Origin: a virus
DNA: 26,677 bases
Virus record (IMG/VR): IMGVR_UViG_3300008625_000549
Coordinates: 1-26,677 of that record
Reading direction: 5' to 3' (one strand)
The translations under genes were made by a program, and so were the position numbers. Each line of letters starts with the position of its first letter. Positions within the stretch are counted from its first letter, which is position 1. This document shows, in pieces, positions 1 to 7,828 of this stretch. The notes under the pieces were generated by a model. The model searched no databases, had not been told where the DNA came from, and saw only the letters and a list, made by a program, of their open reading frames with translations.

Positions 1-577
1 TGAAGATATTCTGCAAATTACGGGCGAAGTAGTAGCCCCTAAAGAAATTCCTAATGCTAGAAATTATGCAGCAGGAGCATTAAACTTGAAAGATCAAGTA
101 GAGTTTAATAGTAGGGATATTACTTTTATCGCTTATGGTATGCAAAATGAACAATCTTACAAATCGGACAGTTATAGACAAGATATGGAGTATCTTAGGA
201 AGTTCGGCTTCAATACTGTCTTGGATTCTGCTTGGGATATATTTCCTAATGATGGTCGTGTTTTTAGGGTAGATAGTAATAAAGACTTTAATGAATTAGG
301 TCATACTGCTAAACACCCTCGTGGAGCTTATGCTCTAAAAACTAGAACTGAAGGTATACCAACTAAATTATTAGATGTAGTTTGGCAAACAGGTAAGAGT
401 GGAAAAGTTACTCCTGTAGCTATTCTTGACCCTATCGAAATTGATGGGGCTAACATTTCTCAAGCTACACTTAACAATATTAAGTATATCGAAGATTTGG
501 GGTTAGAAATTGGCTGTACTGTAGCAGTCGAAAGAGCTGGTGGTATCATACCGCGAGTCTTGAAAAGAATTTTATAA
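1..577 (+). CDS. ligA: NAD+-dependent DNA ligase, N-terminal subunit (adenylation + OB domains), 5'-truncated by window edge
   Basis: The reading frame is open from base 2, so the start lies upstream of the window. The visible part matches the end of the bacterial LigA adenylation domain: TGEVVAPK at bases 23-46 and NARNYAAGALN at 53-85, the counterpart of NPRNAAAGSLR in LigA. The OB domain follows: DVVWQTGKSG, then VTPVAILDPIEIDG, then RAGGIIPRV near the end. The catalytic KxDG lysine must lie upstream. The ORF stops cleanly at 575-577, exactly where LigA passes from OB fold to zinc finger. The missing domains are in the next gene, so the enzyme is split into two polypeptides, as I recall for coliphage T5. 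Expected role: sealing nicks during phage replication using NAD+. Identification is strong; two-subunit assembly is inferred. Confidence 0.93.
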   Translation, partial: EDILQITGEVVAPKEIPNARNYAAGALNLKDQVEFNSRDITFIAYGMQNEQSYKSDSYRQDMEYLRKFGFNTVLDSAWDIFPNDGRVFRVDSNKDFNELGHTAKHPRGAYALKTRTEGIPTKLLDVVWQTGKSGKVTPVAILDPIEIDGANISQATLNNIKYIEDLGLEIGCTVAVERAGGIIPRVLKRIL

Positions 578-583
578 CCTCGG

Positions 584-624
584 TAAAAATAATTCTTGAC
601 AAAATGGTTAAAATTAAGTATAAT
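584..624 (+). promoter_or_regulatory. sigma70-type promoter for ligB and the D5-like gene
   Basis: TTGACA at 596-601 and TATAAT at 619-624 are separated by exactly 17 bp, both perfect consensus. An AT-rich stretch lies just upstream. Bases 584-611 are identical to 9109-9136, upstream of another promoter, so this is a repeated phage promoter and not a chance match. The expected transcription start is near 631, about 7 nt before the ATG at 638. Confidence 0.88.
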
Positions 625-637
625 ATACATATATAAA

Positions 638-1408
638 ATGAAAAAAGAAATTTATAAAAAAATTGTTTCCCCTACTAACTGCCCATCTTGTGGTGGGTTA
701 TTGGTAAGAGTAAAAGACCAATTATTTTGTAAAAATACTGATTGTGAGGCTCAGTCCTCTAAGAAATTAGAGCATTTTGCTAAGGTATTAAAGATTAAAG
801 GTCTTGGTCCCGCAAGCATAAACAAACTTGGTATCACAACAGTTAAAGAACTATACGAATTAACTGAGCATGATTTGGAGTCAGTGTTAGGAAAAAATGG
901 ATTAAAGATTTATTCTAATATTCAAATCAGCAAGCGTGCTGAATTAGGAACACTACTACATAGCTTCTCAATTAATTTAGTAGGATCTACTGCTGGTAAG
1001 AAAATTGCCTCAGTAGTTAAACATATCGAGCAATTCGATAATGAAAAAGGTAAGGAAGCTGGGTTAGGGCAGAAAACTATTGATTCTGTTTTGACTTGGA
1101 TTTCTGAAGAGTATTTCGGCAAAGGTTTGAATGAACTGCCTTTAAGCTTTAAATCTTCTGAAACAAAAAGTAGCCCAACAGTAAGTAATGGGCTTAAGGT
1201 TTGTATAACAGGAAAGCTAAAAGACTTTAAGAACAGAACTGAAGCGGGCAAATATTTGGAGTCTAAAGGATATACTATTGTATCTGGCGTTAGCAAGAAC
1301 ATAGATATTCTGATAGACGAAGAAGGAAAACAATCTAGTAAACGCACAAAAGCCGAAAAATTAAACATTAAAATTGATACAATCAAAAATCTTATAGGAG
1401 ATAATTAA
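638..1408 (+). CDS. ligB: NAD+-dependent DNA ligase, C-terminal subunit (zinc finger, HhH, BRCT)
   Basis: This 256-residue protein carries the LigA domains missing from the preceding gene. A four-cysteine zinc finger comes first (C15, C18, C31, C36), then helix-hairpin-helix DNA-binding segments (about 45-175), then a C-terminal BRCT domain (about 183-250, with GLKVCITGKLKDF and KGYTIVSGVSKN). It should partner the adenylation subunit and supply DNA binding. I chose the ATG at 638 because the in-frame TTG at 596 is itself the promoter -35 element. The ATG lies only about 7 nt after the predicted transcription start and has no Shine-Dalgarno sequence, so translation may be inefficient or nearly leaderless. 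The next gene starts 1 bp after this stop. Confidence 0.92.
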   Translation: MKKEIYKKIVSPTNCPSCGGLLVRVKDQLFCKNTDCEAQSSKKLEHFAKVLKIKGLGPASINKLGITTVKELYELTEHDLESVLGKNGLKIYSNIQISKRAELGTLLHSFSINLVGSTAGKKIASVVKHIEQFDNEKGKEAGLGQKTIDSVLTWISEEYFGKGLNELPLSFKSSETKSSPTVSNGLKVCITGKLKDFKNRTEAGKYLESKGYTIVSGVSKNIDILIDEEGKQSSKRTKAEKLNIKIDTIKNLIGDN

Positions 1409-1409
1409 T

Positions 1410-2153
1410 ATGGCAATCCCTAAGTGGACAGACGAAAGAACTGAAACTCTTACATCACTGGTTGGCGACGAGTCACCAGTATCACAGGCTACTGTAGCAT
1501 CAGCTGCTGAATCTTTGGAAACTACTGCTCGCAGTGTTTCTTCAAAGCTACGCAAGATGGGCTACGAAGTAGAGTTAGCTGCAACAGCTAACAAGCGCAC
1601 TTATACCGAAGCTCAGGAAGCTGAGTTAGCAGATTTTGTAAATGACAACTCTGGTCGTTACACTTATGCTGAAATCGCTGCGATGGTATTAGATGGCGAG
1701 TTTAGCCCTAAGTCAATTCAAGGCAAGCTATTGTCTATGGAACTAACTGGCAAGGTTAAACCAACTGTACGAGAAGCTGCTGCTCGTACTTACTCAGAGG
1801 AAGAGGAAGCAACTGTACTTGAGATGATCGGGGACGGTGCTTTCGTTGAGGATATTGCAGATGCACTTGGTAAGAGCATCAACTCTATCCGTGGAAAGGC
1901 TCTTAGTCTTTCTCGTACTCACGGCATTTCTATGCCTAAGCAGCGTGAGTCACACGCTAAAGCGAAGACCGACGCTTTAGAAGCTCTTGGTGATATCACC
2001 AATATGACCGTTGAAGACATTGCTGATGCTATCGGAAAGACCGTTCGTGGCGTTAAAACAATGTTGACACACCGTGGTCTTCTTTGCTCTAACTATGATG
2101 GAGCTAAGAAGGCGGCTCAAGCTGCTGCTAAGCGCGAAGCTGCTACTGCGTAG
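1410..2153 (+). CDS. D5: D5-like abundant DNA-binding protein with four tandem helix-turn-helix modules
   Basis: This 247-residue protein sits directly after ligB, where T5 encodes D5, an abundant double-stranded-DNA-binding protein with regulatory functions. The symbol rests on position and character, not on an alignment. I see four related modules at about 6-50, 63-112, 127-172 and 188-225. Modules 2 and 3 open with TYTE/TYSE, modules 3 and 4 share DIADA(L/I)GK, and modules 1-3 each close on a basic helix such as SKLRKM, GKLLSM or GKALSL. This resembles tandem SANT or HTH repeats. The tail is Ala/Lys-rich. AGGAG at 1396-1400 is a good ribosome binding site. Its GC-richer codon choice and the strong terminator after it suggest high expression. 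It may act as a transcription regulator or genome-coating protein. Confidence 0.72.
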   Translation: MAIPKWTDERTETLTSLVGDESPVSQATVASAAESLETTARSVSSKLRKMGYEVELAATANKRTYTEAQEAELADFVNDNSGRYTYAEIAAMVLDGEFSPKSIQGKLLSMELTGKVKPTVREAAARTYSEEEEATVLEMIGDGAFVEDIADALGKSINSIRGKALSLSRTHGISMPKQRESHAKAKTDALEALGDITNMTVEDIADAIGKTVRGVKTMLTHRGLLCSNYDGAKKAAQAAAKREAATA

Positions 2154-2180
2154 TAGTTGATAGCTTAATTATTAGCTTGG

Positions 2181-2212
2181 AGGGTAGGTAGGCAACTGCC
2201 TACCCTTTTTTT
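2181..2212 (+). terminator. rho-independent terminator after the D5-like gene
   Basis: GGTAGGC (2187-2193) pairs with GCCTACC (2198-2204) around an AACT loop. An alternative outer pairing is GGGTAGG (2182-2188) with CCTACCC (2199-2205). Seven T residues follow at 2206-2212. It closes the ligB-D5 unit. No clear promoter is visible before 2227, so replisome genes may depend partly on read-through. Confidence 0.9.
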
Positions 2213-2226
2213 CGTCTGGAGGATGT

Positions 2227-2526
2227 ATGAAAGTTATTGTGGAATATGAAGATACAGATAGTCTAGTACCCGATGAGGTTGCTACCCATAATATAGACTA
2301 TTTTGGCCCAGGCACTACAGTTAAGATAAGTCCTACACATGAGGATCCCTTATCACACATATATTTCGGAATTCAAGGGTTAGTTACATTTGAACAAATT
2401 CAGCTGTTTCACGATTCGGGGCCGCTGTACAAACAACACTTGAACCAACTAAGAGAAGAAATTCTTGATAAATTAGAAATTGAACTAAACCGCGTTATTA
2501 TTGATAATGAGGCAAAATTAAGGTAA
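2227..2526 (+). CDS. hypothetical protein, 99 aa
   Basis: I do not recognise this protein. It has a perfect ribosome binding site, GGAGG at 2218-2222, just after the D5 terminator. It is acidic, with an N-terminal strand-like segment (MKVIVEYED), a central region rich in Gly, Pro and His, and a C-terminal amphipathic helix of about 35 residues (from roughly residue 62) that could form a coiled coil. No cysteines or catalytic motifs stand out. It is the first gene of the replisome block and ends 9 bp before the replicative helicase. That suggests a small accessory or loader factor, but this is only from position. Confidence 0.75.
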   Translation: MKVIVEYEDTDSLVPDEVATHNIDYFGPGTTVKISPTHEDPLSHIYFGIQGLVTFEQIQLFHDSGPLYKQHLNQLREEILDKLEIELNRVIIDNEAKLR

Positions 2527-2535
2527 GATCATGTT

Positions 2536-3912
2536 ATGGCTGATATTGGAAGTGTCGTATTACATAAACTTCTTAACGAAAGAAGTTTAGGAGCGTGGAC
2601 AAGGCTTAAACTAGCTTTTTTCAGCTCTTCGCACGCCTCAATATATAGTGCTATTAACAAGTATTATATTAAACATCAAGCGATACCTAACTTTGAAGAC
2701 CTGCTCCTTATCACTAGGGACGGCCCGCTCAAACGAGCACTCAAAGCATTAGAATCCCTAGAAACCCCTGATGTAGACATTGATCTAGCTATGGAGGCAT
2801 TGATTAATGAGTTTACTCAGAATGAGGCGTTACTACAAATAGATAAATTTGTAGACAGAATTACTATGATGGATGTGCAAGAAGTCAAAGACGAAATTGC
2901 GCATATATTACTACACTTGGATGAAAAGACGCATACAAGTGAGAAAATTGCAACTATGTCAGATGTTCAATTATTTGATATAGATGAATCAGAAACATTG
3001 TTCCCTATGGGACTAAATAATAAATACGATGCCACACTCGGTGGAACAGCCTCGCAAGAATTAGTGCTATTTGGAGGTTATCGAGGATCAGGTAAGTCAG
3101 TAATAAGTACAAACCTGATGGTAAATCAATACTTAATGGGTAATTCATCAATTTACTTTAGTATTGAAATGAGAGCACAAGAAGTATTCACTAGAACTAT
3201 GAGTATTCTAGCAGATGTGAATAATACCAATCTGACTAGAGGTCTTAGTTCAGATAATGAAGTTATGGTATTGGCTCAAAAACGAGCAGATATGTTCGTA
3301 GATGGGCAAGACCTATTAGAAGAATATTTAGTACATAAAGATTATACTAAGTTTGAAAAAGAACTAAATCGTACTAAGATACTAAAACCAGATAACCAAA
3401 TGGTTATTATTGATGACCAAGGGCTTACTATCCCTAGTATTGATCTCCACTTGCAGAATTTTAAAGCACAGTTTGGAGATAAACTAAAATTAGTAGTGGT
3501 GGATTATGTTAATCAGATTGTAGCAGAAGATATGTACAACTGGCAAACACAGCTAACGCTAAGTAAAGAGTTAAAGAACTTGGCAAGGAAACACAACGTT
3601 TGTGTAGTTGCCCCATATCAGATTGATGCTACTGGAGAGGCAAGATATTCTAAAGGTATTCTTGATGCTGCAGATAGAGCATTTATCCTTAAACCACAGG
3701 ATCATGACACAGGAGTGTTTAGTTTCGAAACTACTAAGATGAGAAACGGAACCCCTATGAACTTCTCTAGTACAATTAATTGGAACTCATTAAAGATTTC
3801 TCCAGTTGATGTACCTTACGAAGATAAAGACCCAAAAGCTAAAAAGAAAGTAACGAAGAAAGAACCTAAAGTAAAAGAACTTAAGAAAATGTCAGATGAC
3901 TTGGAGTTTTAA
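2536..3912 (+). CDS. DnaB-family replicative DNA helicase
   Basis: This 458-residue protein has the RecA-like core of a hexameric replicative helicase. Walker A is GGYRGSGKS (180-188). SIYFSIEMRAQEVF (205-218) corresponds to DnaB motif H1a. Walker B is LVVVDYVNQI (319-328), and APYQIDATGEARYSKGILDAAD (359-380) covers the DnaB region after Walker B, including a GxxxxxYSKGxxxAAD segment. The first roughly 150 residues are helical, like the DnaB N-terminal and linker region. The tail (about 430-450) is Lys-rich. It unwinds the fork ahead of the polymerase encoded downstream. The next gene, a primase, starts immediately after the stop (TAA then ATG), as expected for a helicase-primase pair. AAGG at 2520-2523 is a weak ribosome binding site. 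Confidence 0.93.
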   Translation: MADIGSVVLHKLLNERSLGAWTRLKLAFFSSSHASIYSAINKYYIKHQAIPNFEDLLLITRDGPLKRALKALESLETPDVDIDLAMEALINEFTQNEALLQIDKFVDRITMMDVQEVKDEIAHILLHLDEKTHTSEKIATMSDVQLFDIDESETLFPMGLNNKYDATLGGTASQELVLFGGYRGSGKSVISTNLMVNQYLMGNSSIYFSIEMRAQEVFTRTMSILADVNNTNLTRGLSSDNEVMVLAQKRADMFVDGQDLLEEYLVHKDYTKFEKELNRTKILKPDNQMVIIDDQGLTIPSIDLHLQNFKAQFGDKLKLVVVDYVNQIVAEDMYNWQTQLTLSKELKNLARKHNVCVVAPYQIDATGEARYSKGILDAADRAFILKPQDHDTGVFSFETTKMRNGTPMNFSSTINWNSLKISPVDVPYEDKDPKAKKKVTKKEPKVKELKKMSDDLEF

Positions 3913-4755
3913 ATGATACCAGAAGAAGTACTAAAAGAGAAAGGGGTTCAGTATTCTTCGCAAGGGGGCGACTTAGTAATTAAATGTCTTAACCCAGAGC
4001 ATGATGATAGTAACCCTTCAATGAGAATTGATAAAATTACTGGAGCATATCATTGTTTTAGTTGTGGGTTTAAAGGAAGTATTTTTAAGTATTTTAATAT
4101 TGCTTCTGATTTTAAGGAAATACGAGTACAGCAAATAAAGAAGAAAATCTCTAAATTACTAGCTAAAGCTATGGATATGCCTTTAGGGGCTATTCCGTTT
4201 AGGGACGATTTCAGAGATATTAGTTTAGATACTTTAACTAAGTTTGAAGCATTTACACATAAAGATTACGAGAATAGGATAGTATTCCCTGTAAGAGATA
4301 TTTTAGGAGATATTATAGTATTTATTGGAAGACATATGCATAGTAATGTTAACCCTAAGTATATGATTACTCCACCTAAGACATCTCCTCCTTTACATCC
4401 TGCAGCTCCTAAGATGATTAGAGGTTCCATTATTTTAGTAGAGGGTATATTTGATATGCTGAATCTACACGATAAAGGGTTGGAAAACGCAGTATGTGTA
4501 TTTGGCACACAAACTTTAATTAAACAATGGGAAGAAAAACTAGCTCCATATAAATTACAAGGTTTATCAAAAATTTATATACTATTTGATGGCGATTCTG
4601 CAGGGCAGATTGCTGCAAATAAGTTAGAAAAAGAAATACAAGAACAATATATTACAGAAATAATCAAACTACCTGATGGAGTAGATCCAGGAGACTTAGG
4701 TAAGGATGATGTACAAGCATTAAAGGAATTAGTTTATGACAGTAGCGATAATTGA
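3913..4755 (+). CDS. DNA primase (CHC2-type zinc finger + TOPRIM), short form
   Basis: At 280 residues this is about half a bacterial DnaG. A zinc-binding domain is seen at C25, H30, C48 and C51 (HCFSCG). The TOPRIM domain follows: VEGIFDML with the catalytic Glu at 177, GTQTL at 198-202, and LFDGDSAG with D226 and D228. The C-terminal helicase-interaction domain of DnaG is absent. It should make RNA primers for lagging-strand synthesis with the adjacent helicase. GGAG at 3903-3906 lies 6 bp before the ATG. Its end overlaps the polymerase start by 20 bp, pointing to translational coupling. Confidence 0.93.
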   Translation: MIPEEVLKEKGVQYSSQGGDLVIKCLNPEHDDSNPSMRIDKITGAYHCFSCGFKGSIFKYFNIASDFKEIRVQQIKKKISKLLAKAMDMPLGAIPFRDDFRDISLDTLTKFEAFTHKDYENRIVFPVRDILGDIIVFIGRHMHSNVNPKYMITPPKTSPPLHPAAPKMIRGSIILVEGIFDMLNLHDKGLENAVCVFGTQTLIKQWEEKLAPYKLQGLSKIYILFDGDSAGQIAANKLEKEIQEQYITEIIKLPDGVDPGDLGKDDVQALKELVYDSSDN

Positions 4756-6985
4756 TAAAGCTCCCTCAAATTTAAAGTATGAAAAATACTTTGAGTTTGA
4801 GTTTGAAAACTTACATATGTCTGATGTAAAAGTAAAGAAACTTTTAAAGAAAGATATTACTTTAGAAGTTGATTTAGATAACTATGACTATGTAATCTTA
4901 GTTGGCTCAGAAGCCGCTAAAAATTATGCTAAGATTTCTTCTGTTACTCAGTATCAGGGACACTTAGTGGATGATAAGTTTATGCCTATTATCAATCCTG
5001 CTATGTTGGCGTTTAAGCCAGAAGGTAAGCCTGCTTTTGAACAAGCTGTAAAAAAGATACATCAGTATATTAAAGGTGATATTCAAGAGATGGGAGTAGG
5101 AGATTATGAAGGTATTGAGGATGTAGATGTAGCTAAGAAACATTGCGAAATGTTATTGAGTCTAAGTACAGATTTGACTGATACTATTGCAGTGGATACG
5201 GAAACTACAGGGCTATATCCAAGAGATGGTTATGTTTTAGGAATTTCATTATCTTATAAACCTAATCAAGGAGTATATATTTCAACTGATATTATTGATG
5301 AAGAGTTGGAAGCATTACTTCAAAAAATCTTTATGAAGTTTAACATTGTGATGCATAATGCTAAGTTCGATTTACATATGCTAGAGTATCACTTTAACTT
5401 TAAATTTCCTAAGATTGATGATACTATGCTAATGCACTATGACTTGGATGAAACTCCAGGTACTCATGGTCTGAAACCTTTAGCAATGAAGTATTGTGAA
5501 CGATTAGGGGATTATGATAAAGCTCTAGTAGATTTTAGAACTGACTACTGTAAAACTCATAAAATAAAACAAGCAGATTTTACATACGATTTAATTCCTT
5601 TCGATGTACTATCTGAATATGCTGCTATGGATACAGCTGCAACTATTGAACTATACCGAAAGTTTAAGCCAATTATTTATAAAAGCCCTAATCTTAAGAA
5701 AGTTTATGAAACTTTATTAGTTCCTGGGATGAGATTCCTTAAACAAGTAGAAGATAATGGAGTACCTTTTGATACAGAACGATTGGTTAAAGGACAAACA
5801 AAAATGGATGAAGAGATTAATAGGCTTCATCAAGAATTGTATAGCTTTTCGGAAGTACATACTTTTGAAGAGTTGCAAGGAAAAGTATTTAATCCTAACT
5901 CGCCAATGCAATTAAGAGTTCTTCTGTTCGATGTACTAGGATTGAAACCTGTACCTGGTAAGAAAACTGGGACTGGAGCAATTAGTACAGATGCGGAAGT
6001 CTTAGGAATTTTGTCTAAAGAACATCCATTGCCTGAAGCTATTTTAGGTATTAGAAAGGCTAGTAAAATTAAAAATACTTACTTGGATAAAATTATTCCA
6101 GCTCTTGATGCTGATAATAGACTAAGAACTGGGTTTAATCTAACTTCTACAACTTCAGGGCGGCTGAGTTCAAGCGGTAAGCTTAACATGCAGCAATTAC
6201 CTAGAGATAATAAAATTGTTAAGTCTTGTATTAAAGCTAGACCAGGACACAAGATTGTTTCCCAGGATTTGGCAACAGCAGAGATGTATGTAGCTGCTGT
6301 ATTATCTGGAGATAAAGTACTTCAAGATGTATTTATAAGTGGAGGAGATTTCCACAGCTCTATGGCGCATCGTATCTTTGGGCTACCTTGTAAAGTTGAG
6401 GAAGTTAGTACTAAATTCAAGAAAAAACGTCAAGCTGCTAAAGCTATCTCGTTTGGTATTCTATATGGTTCCGGACCAGAGAAGGTAGCTGAAACTGCTG
6501 GAGTATCTCTCGAAGAAGCTAAAGACGCTATTACGGATTATTTTGAGACTTTTCATAAATTGAAGAAGTGGTTAGATACTTCTAAGAAAACAATTAAAGA
6601 TAATCAGTTCATTTATAGTATTTTTGGTAGAAAGCGTAGAGTTCCTAATGTTATTTCTACTGATAGAGGCATTGCAGGACATGAAGTACGAAGTGCAGTT
6701 AATTTCTTAATTCAATCAGTAGCTTCTGATATTAATCTGCTAGCAGGGGTTGATATGCAGAATTATATTGAGGCTAGAGGAATGAAGGCTAAGATTTTTG
6801 GTTTGGTACATGACTCTATCTTAGCGGAAGTACCAGATGATGAAATGAATGAATATTGTGAGAAATTAGAGTATTATACTAAAATGGATAGAGGTTGCAA
6901 TATCCCAGGAGCTCCTGTAGGTATTGATCTAGAAATTGGGGATGATTATTCATTTACAGAGGAGGAAAAAGTATGGGGCAGCTAG
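4736..6985 (+). CDS. Family A DNA polymerase with 3'-5' exonuclease and an extra N-terminal domain
   Basis: This 749-residue replicative polymerase contains all three proofreading motifs: DTE at 154-156, NAKFD at 208-212 and YAAMD at 295-299. Its polymerase motifs are A (DLATAEMY, D511 and E516), B (RQAAKAISFGILYG, 565-578) and C (VHDSILAEV, H692-D693-S694). The usual Glu of the Pol I 'HDE' motif C is Ser here. The first 115 residues before the exonuclease domain include DYVILVGSEAAKNY and MPIINPAMLAFKPEGKP. This loosely recalls the uracil-DNA glycosylase fold, but no active-site motif is evident. It replicates the phage genome together with the upstream helicase and primase. Start ATG 4736 has an AAGGA ribosome binding site and overlaps the primase. 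The end overlaps the next gene by 13 bp. Confidence 0.95.
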   Translation: MTVAIIDKAPSNLKYEKYFEFEFENLHMSDVKVKKLLKKDITLEVDLDNYDYVILVGSEAAKNYAKISSVTQYQGHLVDDKFMPIINPAMLAFKPEGKPAFEQAVKKIHQYIKGDIQEMGVGDYEGIEDVDVAKKHCEMLLSLSTDLTDTIAVDTETTGLYPRDGYVLGISLSYKPNQGVYISTDIIDEELEALLQKIFMKFNIVMHNAKFDLHMLEYHFNFKFPKIDDTMLMHYDLDETPGTHGLKPLAMKYCERLGDYDKALVDFRTDYCKTHKIKQADFTYDLIPFDVLSEYAAMDTAATIELYRKFKPIIYKSPNLKKVYETLLVPGMRFLKQVEDNGVPFDTERLVKGQTKMDEEINRLHQELYSFSEVHTFEELQGKVFNPNSPMQLRVLLFDVLGLKPVPGKKTGTGAISTDAEVLGILSKEHPLPEAILGIRKASKIKNTYLDKIIPALDADNRLRTGFNLTSTTSGRLSSSGKLNMQQLPRDNKIVKSCIKARPGHKIVSQDLATAEMYVAAVLSGDKVLQDVFISGGDFHSSMAHRIFGLPCKVEEVSTKFKKKRQAAKAISFGILYGSGPEKVAETAGVSLEEAKDAITDYFETFHKLKKWLDTSKKTIKDNQFIYSIFGRKRRVPNVISTDRGIAGHEVRSAVNFLIQSVASDINLLAGVDMQNYIEARGMKAKIFGLVHDSILAEVPDDEMNEYCEKLEYYTKMDRGCNIPGAPVGIDLEIGDDYSFTEEEKVWGS

Positions 6986-7344
6986 ATATGTGGGAACATG
7001 ATTGTCCAGTAGAAAGGCATGTTATGCTAATAGGTAAAGGGCAACCTTGCAATTGGTGTGGTAGAGAAGAAAGTGATGAAAATCATGAATTTGGTAAACT
7101 AATTGATATTACAAGAGAGCAGAAAATGAAAGTAGTAGACAGAATTAACCCTAATCATTATAAACAAGGCGAAATAGAAGTTATCGACTTTATCTTAGAC
7201 CAAGATTTTAGTTATCTTGAAGGTAACATTATTAAGTATGTAAGTCGTTACAAATATAAAAATGGTTTAGAGGATTTAAAAAAGGCTCAGTGGTATCTCA
7301 ATAAATTAGTGGAAGAAACTAGTGGTCCTAAAGACGCTGCCTGA
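6973..7344 (+). CDS. DUF3310-family protein with N-terminal Cys/His zinc-like site
   Basis: Residues 57-113 match the DUF3310 pattern common in phages: INPNHYKQGEIEVIDF, then EGNIIKYVSRYKYKNGLEDL, then KKAQWYLNKL. Such proteins are often labelled phage nucleotide kinase-like, but their reaction is not established. The first 30 residues add C11, H16, C26 and C29 (CNWCG), a possible small zinc site. GAGG precedes the ATG, and the start lies inside the end of the polymerase gene. Its position between polymerase and helicase genes suggests a role linked to replication or nucleotide supply, which is inference only. Confidence 0.85.
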   Translation: MGQLDMWEHDCPVERHVMLIGKGQPCNWCGREESDENHEFGKLIDITREQKMKVVDRINPNHYKQGEIEVIDFILDQDFSYLEGNIIKYVSRYKYKNGLEDLKKAQWYLNKLVEETSGPKDAA

Positions 7345-7828
7345 AATTAAATTCCCCATATATCCGTTAAGAAGTTACGACCGTTTAACGGATATTTATG
7401 GGGTGGTCAAGGTTTATACTATCTATAAAATGTATATCCTAGATGACCGAAATTTGGAGGGCGAAAATCTTGGTGAGCGCCGACTTCGAATAAAGAAGTA
7501 CAAATATCCTTTACGTACGAGTGTATCTAGTGTTAAAGATTTACTATTTAGTAAGAATAAAACACGAGTCTATATTGATGATACTGGACAAATATTTAAG
7601 TATCATAAAGTAGAAAAAGCTACTTTAAAATATCATAAAATAGCTAGGTTAATACCTACAGGATTTGGTAGTACCAAAGTTATCGTAAAAGGAATAAACA
7701 CTCCCTTTTTAATGCACGAAGAAATTCCTCCAAACTTTAAGTATGCAGGAGTTCTAAAACTACAAGGTGGATATATACTATATGAAGTATCTACAACGAA
7801 GAAAAAAGATAGTTGGAGAAGAGTATGA
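7322..7828 (+). CDS. hypothetical protein, 168 aa
   Basis: I cannot assign a function. The GTG at 7322 has GGAAG at 7311-7315 as ribosome binding site and overlaps the preceding gene by 23 bp. The sequence has a KxY-rich core (YTIYKMYILDDRN, GERRLRIKKYKYPL) and many Lys, Tyr and Ile, suggesting a small basic beta-rich protein. In-frame GTG 7403 and ATG 7430 are alternative starts. A long inverted repeat (7354-7403) lies inside the proposed first 27 codons, so the true start is uncertain. The stop overlaps the next start as ATGA. Confidence 0.7.
   Translation: MVLKTLPEIKFPIYPLRSYDRLTDIYGVVKVYTIYKMYILDDRNLEGENLGERRLRIKKYKYPLRTSVSSVKDLLFSKNKTRVYIDDTGQIFKYHKVEKATLKYHKIARLIPTGFGSTKVIVKGINTPFLMHEEIPPNFKYAGVLKLQGGYILYEVSTTKKKDSWRRV
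7354..7403 (+). repeat. long inverted repeat / RNA stem-loop near a gene start
   Basis: ATATCCGTTAA (7360-7370) pairs perfectly with TTAACGGATAT (7385-7395) around a 14-nt loop. The helix extends with CCCCAT (7354-7359) and ATGGGG (7398-7403) after a 2-nt TT bulge, giving 17 base pairs. No T tract follows, so it is not a standard terminator. It covers codons 11-27 of the 7322 ORF and could control translation or mark an RNA-processing site. Confidence 0.8.

Noticed and set aside
596-637. TTG start at 596 extending LigB by 14 residues
   Set aside because: The TTG is the -35 box of a consensus promoter, and the extension would lie upstream of the transcription start. The ATG at 638 fits the domain start.
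922-1386. 154-residue open frame on the - strand opposite ligB
   Set aside because: It is antisense to a clear zinc finger-HhH-BRCT gene, has no recognisable motifs and gives an atypical composition.
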